From: CAZKWG01 sp964615375
GTDB taxonomy: Bacteria; Myxococcota_A; UBA796; CAZKWG01
Assembly (NCBI GenBank): GCA_964615375.1
Contig: CAZTOW010000045.1
Coordinates: 1 to 64,000 of the forward strand
Direction of reading: 5' to 3'
DNA length: 64,000 nt
The notes under the pieces: model-generated
Told to the model about the DNA's origin: nothing
What the model saw: only the letters and a program-made list of their open reading frames with translations
Databases searched by the model: none
In this document: piece by piece, positions 17,189-24,934 of the stretch
Position numbering within the stretch: the stretch's first letter is position 1
Layout: each line of letters starts with the position of its first letter
Made by a program: the position numbers and the translations under genes

Positions 17189-17616
17189 TCTCACTCATCG
17201 AGCAGCGGCGCCGGGACGGGAGCCTGCGCGCTTACCTCCTCGGTCGGGACTTCGATCTCGACTCGGAGCATCTGCTCCGCCGACACCTCGCGGCCCACAG
17301 CCTGGAGCTGCTGCCGCGCTGGCCTTACCTCGTGGGTCTGGAGTGGCGCGCCTCGGACGGGAGCCAGGGGGACCTCGTGTTTGGTGACGGCGGCGAGAGC
17401 TTCGCGGTCATTGAGGTGAAGCACCTGGGCGACCGCGACCGGACTCGGCGTCGTGGTGACGTTGAGGATCAGGCGTATCGGTTCGCACAGTGCTGGCGCG
17501 GGCTACATCCAAGCAGCGTGGTCACGCCCCTGGTGTACACCTGCGACGAGCGGATACGCTCGGCCCCACCGCGTGCGCCGGCCGATCGCGGTCACGCTTC
17601 GGCCACTCGTGGGTGA
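17185..17616 (+). CDS. PD-(D/E)XK nuclease-like protein
   Basis: A 143-residue protein. GDLVFGDGGESFAVIEVKHL fits the D-x(n)-E-x-K active site of restriction-endonuclease-like folds (Asp of GDLVF; Glu and Lys of IEVKH). The N-terminal half (EHLLRRHLAAHSLELLPRWP) is helical. The last 20 residues are Arg/Ala/Pro-rich and run up to a palindromic element at 17634, so the original C-terminus may have been replaced. Substrate and role are unknown; it is the last gene of the operon from 14691. Confidence 0.6.
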   Translation: MISLIEQRRRDGSLRAYLLGRDFDLDSEHLLRRHLAAHSLELLPRWPYLVGLEWRASDGSQGDLVFGDGGESFAVIEVKHLGDRDRTRRRGDVEDQAYRFAQCWRGLHPSSVVTPLVYTCDERIRSAPPRAPADRGHASATRG

Positions 17617-17633
17617 CCGACGCGCAAGGGAAT

Positions 17634-17832
17634 GAACCGCCAAGGCGCCATGGACGCCAGGGCCCGACGCGGCGAGAGGTTGTTCCAGGGCGGCGCCGCC
17701 CCCCGCGCGTGGGAGCATGCAAGCATGCTGTCGCGAGGGGCGCGGTCGCCATCTGTCGCGCGCCGATCAGTCCGGGGCTGCATGGAGACCGCGTTGCGTC
17801 GGGCCTTGGCGTCCATGGCGAATTGGCGGTTT
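17634..17832. mobile_element. MITE-like palindromic element
   Basis: Imperfect inverted repeats of about 35 bp, 17634-17670 and 17796-17832 (AACCGCC then GGACGCC then GGCCCGACGC), enclose about 125 bp that encode nothing recognisable. A smaller palindrome (GCATGC-aa-GCATGC) lies inside. The terminal sequence resembles the AACCGCCAAGACGCC palindrome at 35716. It separates the PD-(D/E)XK gene from a gene remnant. Confidence 0.55.
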
Positions 17833-17894
17833 AACCTGGCTTATCGAAATGCGCGAACCTGTCGTGCATGCTCATGGAATGGGGGTTTGAGTAG

Positions 17895-18038
17895 GATCTC
17901 CACCACGACCCCAGCTCCCCCCTCCTCGACGCCGGAGTCCCCGACCTCACAGATCCCGACATGGGCCCCTCGGACATCGGCGCATTCGGCACCCTGGACG
18001 ACGACTGGGGGCCGCCGCTCCCCAGTGACCTCGAGTGA
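17895..18038 (+). pseudogene. Remnant of right-handed beta-helix secreted protein
   Basis: A 47-codon open stretch preceded by an in-frame TAG. It reads like the C-terminus of a parallel beta-helix protein: HHDPSSPLLDAG then DPDMGPSDIGAFG. The usual ending is a DPDG-x-x-x-D-x-GA-(Y/F)-GG motif. Nothing upstream continues the protein; the MITE-like element lies 60 bp away. Confidence 0.6.
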
Positions 18039-18154
18039 CCCCGGCCCCGTTTCACCCCGCGAAACAGATTCGGTGAGGGGCCACGTCCAGCGCGCCGGCG
18101 TCGTGGATACCTTTTTTCCACCACACCCAACCCAACCCACCCTTGGAGCCGACC

Positions 18155-19603
18155 ATGATCTTGTCCCGCCCCCTCCGTCCACACGCGACCGCCGCGCTGC
18201 TCCTGGGGCTCATGCTCAGCAGCGAGGCCGCGCCGAGCGGGACCAAGGGCATTCAGCGGGCGCCCGCTGGGGGCGCGTCGACCAGCGCGAGCCCTCCGCT
18301 CGCCGTTCGCGCGGTGGTGGTCGGGATCGACGACTATCGCCACCTCCCGGCGGAGCAGGATCTCTCCACCTCGGAGGGGGACGCGCGCCTGATCGTCGAG
18401 GCGCTGAAGCAGACGGTGGATCCGGCGGACCTGGTGACCCTGCTGGGGAAGGAGGCGAGCGCGGAGGCGCTGGAGCGGCAGGTCCGCGGCGTGCTCCAGC
18501 GCGCGACGGAGCGGGAGGCGGTGGTGATCTACATGGGCACGCACGGGGCGCGGGTTGGGCAGCGCGGCTACCTGCTCGCCCAGGACAGCCAGCCCGAGGG
18601 TCGACTGCCGGCCACCGCGCTCTCCATCGAGGCGCTGGAGCGCGAGATCGAGAGCTCCAAGGCGCAGAGCGTGCTGCTCTTCCTGGACACGGTCCACGCG
18701 GAGCTGAAGGGGGCGGCGGGGGTCCGGTCGGGCCCGGAGGGCTCGGTGTCCGCGCTGCTGGGGGCCCTGGCCAGCGCGCGCGAGGGGGTGTTCGCGCTGC
18801 TCAGCGAGGATCTGGGCGCCTCGGACGCGGAGTGCCCCGGCCACGGCGCCTTCGCCTGCGCGCTGAGCCAGGCTCTGCTGGGCCGCGCTGATCTCAACGG
18901 GGACGCCAGCGTCACCTTCGGGGAGATGGCCCGCGCCCTGCCCAGCGCGCTGCGGGAGCGCGCGGCGCCCGAGGCCGAGATCGCCGCTTATGGCAGCTAT
19001 GACGCCGAGCTGGCCTTCCTCGCGCCCCCGGCGAGCGCACCCCTCACGAGCGCCACCGCCGCGCGCGTGTCCCCCGCCCGCTGGACGCGCCCGCCCGACA
19101 GCCTGGACGTCTGTCTGTTCGCCAACGGCGCCCCCGTGTCTGCAGATCACGTCTTCCGTGACGGAGATCGGCTCCACCTCAGCCTCACGCTGCCGCGCAC
19201 CGGGCACCTCTACGTGATGAACATCGGCCCGGACGGTCAGGAGAACATGCTCTTCCCGCTGGAGGGCGAGGAGAACCGGGTCTCCGAGGGCGCCACCGTG
19301 CAGCTCCTGCCCGCGGACAGCCCGACGCCGATGGTGCTGACGCCGCCTGCGGGGGAGGAGCGTCTCTTCATCGTCTGGTCGGCCGAGGCCATGTCGGGCA
19401 CGCGCGCGGCCCTGGCCTTCGCCCGCGCCGAAGCCGGCCGCGGAGAGAGCCAGGTGGCCTGGAGCGACATGACCCGCACCAAGGGGATCACGCGCCTGGC
19501 GCCCGCGACGACGCCCGCGGCGACCCCCACGCGCTGCCAGAGCTACACCCCCCAGGGCGGCGCGGAGGCCTGGACGCTGGCGCTCGCGCTCCAGCACCGC
19601 TGA
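18155..19603 (+). CDS. Caspase-fold protein lacking catalytic Cys, with DUF4384
   Basis: A 482-residue exported protein: signal-like N-terminus (residues 4-25), then a peptidase C14 fold (VVVGIDDYRHLP at 54-65, VIYMGTHGAR with His130). The catalytic DAC(H/R) loop reads LFLDTVHAE, with Val180 where Cys should be, so it is predicted to be proteolytically dead. The C-terminal third is DUF4384-like (VCLFANGAPVSADHVFRDGD, HLYVMNIGPDG). I start at ATG 18155, which has GGAG at 7 nt. First gene of an operon with two Ser/Thr kinases, so a scaffold or sensor role in kinase signalling is inferred. Confidence 0.8.
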   Translation: MILSRPLRPHATAALLLGLMLSSEAAPSGTKGIQRAPAGGASTSASPPLAVRAVVVGIDDYRHLPAEQDLSTSEGDARLIVEALKQTVDPADLVTLLGKEASAEALERQVRGVLQRATEREAVVIYMGTHGARVGQRGYLLAQDSQPEGRLPATALSIEALEREIESSKAQSVLLFLDTVHAELKGAAGVRSGPEGSVSALLGALASAREGVFALLSEDLGASDAECPGHGAFACALSQALLGRADLNGDASVTFGEMARALPSALRERAAPEAEIAAYGSYDAELAFLAPPASAPLTSATAARVSPARWTRPPDSLDVCLFANGAPVSADHVFRDGDRLHLSLTLPRTGHLYVMNIGPDGQENMLFPLEGEENRVSEGATVQLLPADSPTPMVLTPPAGEERLFIVWSAEAMSGTRAALAFARAEAGRGESQVAWSDMTRTKGITRLAPATTPAATPTRCQSYTPQGGAEAWTLALALQHR

Positions 19604-19624
19604 ACGTCGTGGGAGGTCGAGGCG

Positions 19625-21217
19625 ATGTTCCCTGAGCAGATCGGTCACTTCATCCTGCGACACGAGCTGGGGCGAGGGGCTTGCGGCGTGGTGTTCCACG
19701 CGGTCGACCAGGACGATCCCACCTATCAGGTCGCCGTCAAGGTGCTTCACCCGAGCCTGGCGGGGGACGCGGGCTTCGTGGCGATGCTCCGACAGGAGCG
19801 GGACATGCTGGTGCGCCTGATCCACCCCGGCGTCGTCCAGTTCCGCGATCTGGTCCTCTGGCCGGGGGGCGCCGCGCTCATCCTGGAGGCGCTCGACGGG
19901 GAGAGCCTGGAGCGCCGGCTGGAGCAGGGACCGCTCGCGCTGGAGGAGGCGCTGTCCGTGCTGGGGCAGATCCTCGAGGCGCTGGCGCACGCGCATGAAC
20001 AACAACCCCCGGTCGTACATCGGGATCTCAAGCCGTCCAACCTTTTCCTGACCCGATCCGGGCGCGTCAAGGTCCTGGACTTCGGGCTGGCGCGCGCGCG
20101 CGAGGGCTCGACGGCGTCCCAGACCGGCGTGCTGGGCGCGGGGACCTGGAGCTACATGGCGCCCGAGGTGTGGGGAGGTCAGGCGGCCACGCCCGCGTCC
20201 GACGTTTACGCCGTCGGGCTCATCGGCTGGGAGCTGTTGACCGGGCGGCCCGCGTGCCCGGAGGGCAGCCTGCCGCTGCGCATGCGCTGGCACCGGGAGG
20301 GCGCGCTGGGTGATCTGCGCGCATCGCGGCCAGAGCTGCCAGCCTGGGTCGGGCCGACGCTCGAGGAGCTCTGCGCGCGGGATCTTGCGCGACGGCCGAA
20401 AGGAGCGCGCGCGGCGCTGAGCCTGCTGGAGCGCGCACGCCAGCGGGGGGACGCGGACCCACCCGCAGGGGACCCGCCCGGCCTCCGCTGGAGGTCTCGG
20501 TACGCGCTGCTCCCCGCGGGCTTCCTCGCTGTCGCGGCGCTGGCCTTGGTCCGTGGCTCTGGAGAAAGTGCAGAGACGGCGACCGAACGCCCGGTCGTCT
20601 CGGTGGAGGATGCGACGGACGAGACGCCCGCCCCAGTGGCGAACCCGGCGCTGACGACCGCGCCCACGCCTCCTCCGCGGACCAACACACCGGCCCTGGT
20701 CCCGATGGAGGCCGCCGCGCGCGCGTCCGTCTCGACCGTGTCTACCGCCAGCGCCGCGCGCGTGCCGCCCACACCCACGCAGGATCTCACCCGACGGCTC
20801 TCCGAAGAGGAAGAGAGGCTCGCCGCTCGTCTGGTAGACGGCGTGGTGGTCACCGGGCTGAGGCTCGACCCCGTCGCTGGCGACCCGGGCGCGCGGGACC
20901 TCGTGCTGACGGGCGGCTGGAGCGCCTGGTTCTCTCTGCTCCAGGCCGCCGCCGAGGACCCCTCCCGCCAGGATGAGACGCAGCAGCAGCGCGCCGCCCT
21001 GGCCCGACTCTGCGCCGCCGCCGGAGAGGCCAGCCAGGGCTCCGAATGGCGCGGCCGGCGCGTCGTGCTGGAGGACGCGGGCGCCTGCGTCCGGACGATG
21101 GAGGCCGCCCAGGCCCGCGAGGCGTCCCGTCGTCTGAGAGAGGCGAAGGTCGCGGACGATCGGCGACGTTGGACAGAGGCGGTGAGCTGGACCTTCGGCC
21201 AGCTCGATTCCTGCTGA
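19625..21217 (+). CDS. Membrane Ser/Thr protein kinase
   Basis: A 530-residue Hanks-type kinase. The kinase domain spans residues about 8-270: glycine loop GRGACGVVF, Lys39 (VAVKV), catalytic Asp134 in VVHRDLKPSN, Asp152 of DFGLA, and APE. A hydrophobic segment (YALLPAGFLAVAALALV) near residue 300 anchors it, followed by a Thr/Pro-rich linker and an extracytoplasmic helical domain of about 150 residues ending in Cys. It lies 21 nt after the caspase-like gene and 9 nt before a second kinase gene. The ligand and substrates are not readable. Confidence 0.92.
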   Translation: MFPEQIGHFILRHELGRGACGVVFHAVDQDDPTYQVAVKVLHPSLAGDAGFVAMLRQERDMLVRLIHPGVVQFRDLVLWPGGAALILEALDGESLERRLEQGPLALEEALSVLGQILEALAHAHEQQPPVVHRDLKPSNLFLTRSGRVKVLDFGLARAREGSTASQTGVLGAGTWSYMAPEVWGGQAATPASDVYAVGLIGWELLTGRPACPEGSLPLRMRWHREGALGDLRASRPELPAWVGPTLEELCARDLARRPKGARAALSLLERARQRGDADPPAGDPPGLRWRSRYALLPAGFLAVAALALVRGSGESAETATERPVVSVEDATDETPAPVANPALTTAPTPPPRTNTPALVPMEAAARASVSTVSTASAARVPPTPTQDLTRRLSEEEERLAARLVDGVVVTGLRLDPVAGDPGARDLVLTGGWSAWFSLLQAAAEDPSRQDETQQQRAALARLCAAAGEASQGSEWRGRRVVLEDAGACVRTMEAAQAREASRRLREAKVADDRRRWTEAVSWTFGQLDSC

Positions 21218-21226
21218 GGAGCGAAC

Positions 21227-22438
21227 ATGAGCATGACGGGGAGACAGATCGGCCCCTGGGTGGTCGATGAGCCGATCGGCGCGGGCGGGATGGGCGCGGT
21301 CTTTCGCTGCCACCAGGCGCTCCAGCCGGAGCGACAGGGCGCGCTGAAGGTTCTGCGGGGCCTCGGCGAGCGCGAGCACCGCGAGCGCTTCCTCCGTGAG
21401 GCCTGGGTGCTGCAGAATCTGTCGCATCCAGCCATCGTGCGCCTCCTGGACGTCCTGTTGGATGAGGAGCCGCCCTGCCTGGTCATGGAGCGCGCCCCGG
21501 GCCGCACCCTGCGCGCGCTGATCCATGAGCGCGGCCCGCTCTCGGTGGAGGAGGTCGTCACGCTCGCCGAGCCCCTGGCCTCCGCCCTGGCCTACCTGCA
21601 CGCGCGCGGCGTCTACCACCGCGACCTGAAGCCGGCGAACATCCTCGTACATGCGCCCGAGGGTGACGCGCCCTGGGAGGTCCAGCTGGTGGACTTCGGC
21701 ATCGCCCTGGAGGAGGGCCGGACCCGCCTCACGAGCCAGGGGTTCGCGCCTGGGACCGCGCTCTACGCGCCGCCAGAGTGGCTCTCCAGCGAGCACCCCG
21801 ATCCTGCGCGTTGGGATCTGTTCTCGCTCGGGGCGCTGCTGTACGAGTCGCTGGTCGGGAGCCTGCCCTACGTCGGCGAGCCCAGCACGCCCGGCGAGGC
21901 CGCGATCCTGCGCGTCGTCGCGGAGAAGGAGCACCACCTCCCGCTCGACCCCGGCCCCCGCTGCCCGCCCTCTCTGCGCTCGCTGCTGCGCGCGCTCACC
22001 AAGCTCGACCCGGCCGCGCGGCTCGGGGACGCGGCGGGCGCGCTGGCGGCGCTGGCGCTGGTGCGCGAGGAGCTGGCGGGGCGCGGCCCTCCGCTGTACT
22101 GGCTGCGTTGCCTCAACGGAGAGCAACCAGACGCGCGCTACCCGCTTCGATATGGGCTGACCCGGATTGGCCGGGGCCCCTGCGCGGACGCGGGGGCCCG
22201 GGTGGACCTCCGTGAGCAGGAGCGCATGCAGCGCCTGAGCTGGGTGAGCCGGGACCACGCCGAGCTGCGCGTCGGGCCCTCGGGGCTGACCCTGGCGGAT
22301 CGCGGCAGCGTCAACGGGACCTATGTGGGCGATTCCCCCCTCGCGCCCGGCGAGGAGCGCGCGCTGCGCGTGGGCGCGACACTCCTGGTTGGCCGCCTCG
22401 AGCTGCAGATCGAGGCGCATGACCCCGAGGAAGGGTAA
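21227..22438 (+). CDS. Ser/Thr protein kinase with C-terminal FHA domain
   Basis: A 403-residue kinase: glycine loop GAGGMGAVF, Lys41, Asp133 in YHRDLKPANI, Asp156 of DFGIA, and an APPEW in place of APE. From about residue 310 an FHA domain follows (LTRIGRG, SRDHAEL, DRGSVNGTYV), which binds phosphothreonine. No transmembrane segment, so it is cytoplasmic. The FHA domain could recognise the autophosphorylated upstream membrane kinase or this protein itself, making a two-kinase relay; this is inference from domain order and operon structure. Confidence 0.93.
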   Translation: MSMTGRQIGPWVVDEPIGAGGMGAVFRCHQALQPERQGALKVLRGLGEREHRERFLREAWVLQNLSHPAIVRLLDVLLDEEPPCLVMERAPGRTLRALIHERGPLSVEEVVTLAEPLASALAYLHARGVYHRDLKPANILVHAPEGDAPWEVQLVDFGIALEEGRTRLTSQGFAPGTALYAPPEWLSSEHPDPARWDLFSLGALLYESLVGSLPYVGEPSTPGEAAILRVVAEKEHHLPLDPGPRCPPSLRSLLRALTKLDPAARLGDAAGALAALALVREELAGRGPPLYWLRCLNGEQPDARYPLRYGLTRIGRGPCADAGARVDLREQERMQRLSWVSRDHAELRVGPSGLTLADRGSVNGTYVGDSPLAPGEERALRVGATLLVGRLELQIEAHDPEEG

Positions 22439-22460
22439 CGCTCCGCGTGACGCTGGCTCC

Positions 22461-22590
22461 CTCGCCAAGACGCGACCTTCTGCCGCGCCTTGGCGCCTTC
22501 TTGCTGGTCGATAGCTCACAGTCGGGCGATTATAGGGGTTCGTGTATTGGTTGGCACGTCAACGCCCGACAGCTGTCGTTATCTCCCCGC
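22461..22590 (+). repeat. Interspersed palindromic element, copy R1
   Basis: Starts CTCGCCAAGACGCGACC, contains TTGCTGGTCGATAGCTCACA, then a GTCGGGCG / CGCCCGAC inverted pair, and ends CTCCCCGC. Matches R2 and R3 over about 130 bp but lacks their third hairpin. It begins 22 bp after the FHA kinase gene. Confidence 0.8.
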
Positions 22591-22594
22591 CTGA

Positions 22595-23449
22595 CTATCT
22601 ACCATACGTATAGTTATCATACACGAATCGATCGGAGGACAGGTTGACATCGCCAGTATGCTCGCGCGACCTGGATCCTCTGTATGCTACAATCTGAACT
22701 CCGAGGTGCTGAACGAGCCAGTAGAGGCCATGCCAACGCTGGCTCATGGGTACCGAGACGGATGACTCGGTGCGCCCGATGGCTTCTACCCTCCGATCGC
22801 GCACGTTCCAGACCACATAACGCGCGTACATGATCAACTGGAGCCGAGCCTCGTTGCTCCTCTTGCGCTTCGTCGAGAGGGTAAGCGGACCGTAGGCCAC
22901 CTGAACCCCCATCTCGTTCTCGATGCGCTCATCTCGCGAAGCGGCAAGGACAACCTGATCGAGTATGATGATGTGCTCCGCCGAGGTAGGAGGAGCAGCG
23001 CCCCAGATGCCCGGGTCTGGCATGGGCCAGGCCTGCACGGTGAATCCACTCTGAGCGCCTATGGCAGCGCGATAGTTGACGAATGGATCGAGGTCGTTCC
23101 GGCATCGGGTACCATTTGATGCGAGCCTGTTGGCGATGACCGGCGAGATCACCTCACAGAGGTGCAGGACGGCCAGCTCCTCCGAGGTTGGACTCCCTGT
23201 CGGGCTGGTCCACCCGAAGATAGGTGCGATACTGGGAGACATCGCGAACGTGTTGCGTCGCACGACGATGTCGATCTTGTCCTCGTAGAGGTTCAAGCCA
23301 CCACTCACGAGGACGGCGTGTTCGATGTAGGACTTCTTGGACATGCATCCAAGTGACGATAGACACAACATCCCGACCAGGATGAGATTCGCCACATTCT
23401 TGATGGGGTTCGACCTGCCACGAGAGTTCGCGGATGCGGAGCTGCGCAT
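22595..23449 (-). CDS. Lipoprotein, unknown function
   Basis: A 284-residue protein with an arginine-containing N-terminus and a lipobox (LSSLGC, Cys35). The ATG is preceded by AGGAG. The mature part mixes alpha and beta, with VIANRLASNGTRC and an HIIILDQVVLAASRDERIENEMGV segment. No recognised domain. Its GC content is clearly lower than the kinase operon beside it, as is that of the caspase gene 30 bp upstream, so the pair was probably acquired together and may act together in the envelope. Confidence 0.7.
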   Translation of the reverse strand: MRSSASANSRGRSNPIKNVANLILVGMLCLSSLGCMSKKSYIEHAVLVSGGLNLYEDKIDIVVRRNTFAMSPSIAPIFGWTSPTGSPTSEELAVLHLCEVISPVIANRLASNGTRCRNDLDPFVNYRAAIGAQSGFTVQAWPMPDPGIWGAAPPTSAEHIIILDQVVLAASRDERIENEMGVQVAYGPLTLSTKRKRSNEARLQLIMYARYVVWNVRDRRVEAIGRTESSVSVPMSQRWHGLYWLVQHLGVQIVAYRGSRSREHTGDVNLSSDRFVYDNYTYGR

Positions 23450-23479
23450 TTCTATCTCCTGAGTGGTGTGTAGTCTGCT

Positions 23480-24637
23480 CTATTTGTCGAGTGTGCAGGA
23501 CATCGCCCGCGCATCGCAGTGGATCGTCACGCTGTCGCGGGGGAGAACCTCAAGGGGGTAGCTGCCTAGAACTCCGCTTTCGAAGCGCGCCATGATCCGA
23601 TATGTCCCGGCGTGGACCTTCCCGAGCGCGATGGACCTTCCGCGGGCATCTACCATCCACACTTCCGCCCCACCGCTGACCGCAGACACAAACCCTGCGT
23701 CCTGGTCAGGTACGGCCTCCCCCTGCCGTATCCAGAAGGTGGGGCTGATGGCATCAAGCGTGAACACGAGGTCATGCGAGAAACGACCGAGCGTTTGCGG
23801 GCTCTGCCGTTGTTGTGTTCGACGCCACACCCAGGTGGGGATCCAGCTTTGAAGCTCGCCCAGCGTGACGCCTCCATCGCCGTTCTGGTCGGCTGCACCC
23901 TCCATGGCCTTAAGGAGCGCGCAGGTGTAGACCCCATGCCCTCCACAAGGTCCAACCTCCTCTTCACTGGACTGTGTGAAGCTCGAGGAGCTCTGGAAGA
24001 AGACCTGCTGCATCTCTGGCTCCCCATCACGCAGGGGGGGCAGCTCGCCTCCTGAGTAGAACGTCTGACCGACTGCGCCGGAGTGGCAGGCGTCGATCAG
24101 CGTGATCACCTCGCGAACCGAGCTCTCGCGGATTCGGTCCTCGATCTCCGCGAGAGGGAGAGAATTCTTGAGGACCTTTCCAGAGAAGTAGGAGTCTGAG
24201 AGGACCAGATCGCTGTGCTTCGTGTCCGCGTAGCCATGAGTCGAGGCGAACAGGATGACCCGCTCGGCGCTTGATGTGTCGGAGAGCGCCATGTCGAGAG
24301 CTTGTACTACCTGAGTGAGGGTAGCGTCAGCCCCGAGGAGCAGAACGCTGTCTCCCTCTGCTATCCTACACGGGCTCCCTGACAGGAGCACAGACATGAA
24401 CGACCGAGCGTCGTTCTCAGGGTAGTCAAGGTGGAAACGTGCTCCGATTCGTGGAAAGTCGTTCACGCCGATGGAGATGACGATGGTGCGGGGGCACTGC
24501 GTCTTCGGGGAGGCCGTGGCAGGGGACGCGACGAGATCGGGACGCGCGATGTCCTTTCTCGAGGGGGTCGGAGGTCTGGTCGGGATCGGCAGCCTGGGGA
24601 GCGCGACGCACGAGAGAAGGAGAAACACCTGAAGCAC
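23480..24637 (-). CDS. Caspase family (C14) protease, exported
   Basis: A 385-residue protein starting at GTG 24637 with GGGAG 7 nt upstream. A short hydrophobic N-terminus with Cys10 suggests a lipoprotein. The caspase dyad is complete: His134 (ILFASTHGYAD) and Cys184 (LIDACHSGAVG). A DQNGDGGVTLGEL loop (residues about 260) looks like a Ca-binding EF-hand-like turn. The C-terminal beta domain (SIALGKVHAGTYRIMARF) resembles a small carbohydrate-binding or PEGA-like module. Prokaryotic caspase homologues cleave after Arg/Lys or Asp; the specificity here is unknown. Confidence 0.88.
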   Translation of the reverse strand: MLQVFLLLSCVALPRLPIPTRPPTPSRKDIARPDLVASPATASPKTQCPRTIVISIGVNDFPRIGARFHLDYPENDARSFMSVLLSGSPCRIAEGDSVLLLGADATLTQVVQALDMALSDTSSAERVILFASTHGYADTKHSDLVLSDSYFSGKVLKNSLPLAEIEDRIRESSVREVITLIDACHSGAVGQTFYSGGELPPLRDGEPEMQQVFFQSSSSFTQSSEEEVGPCGGHGVYTCALLKAMEGAADQNGDGGVTLGELQSWIPTWVWRRTQQRQSPQTLGRFSHDLVFTLDAISPTFWIRQGEAVPDQDAGFVSAVSGGAEVWMVDARGRSIALGKVHAGTYRIMARFESGVLGSYPLEVLPRDSVTIHCDARAMSCTLDK

Positions 24638-24712
24638 TGCACGCTCCCACGAAGCCTTGTGGAGACCTGACCACGAAGGTGCTATCTCGGGCGGGTCACC
24701 TGGGCGACCCGG

Positions 24713-24891
24713 TCGGCAAGATGCGACCCCCGGTCGCGCCTTGGCGCATTCTTGCTGGTCGATAGCTCACAGTCGGGCGATTCTAGGGGTTCGTGTATTG
24801 ATTGGCACGGCAACGCCCGACGGCTGTCGCTACCTCCCCGTCATCACGAGCGAAGCGCGGTTTTCTAACGCGCCCCCGCTCGTGATGGCAC
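24713..24891 (+). repeat. Interspersed palindromic element, copy R2
   Basis: Full-length copy of about 180 bp with three potential hairpins: GCGACC..GGTCGC, AGTCGGGCG..CGCCCGACG, and ATCACGAGCG..GCTCGTGAT. It sits between the caspase gene and the 3' end of the heme lipoprotein gene. Confidence 0.85.
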
Positions 24892-24934
24892 CCTGTTTCG
24901 ACGCGCGGTCGAGCACCACGTGCCGATCACGCCA

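Noticed and set aside
17831..22519. 1562-codon open frame on the minus strand opposite the kinase operon
   Set aside because: Arg/Gln/His/Ala-rich product without domains; the plus strand holds recognisable kinase, FHA and caspase motifs. Long antisense frames are expected at this GC content.
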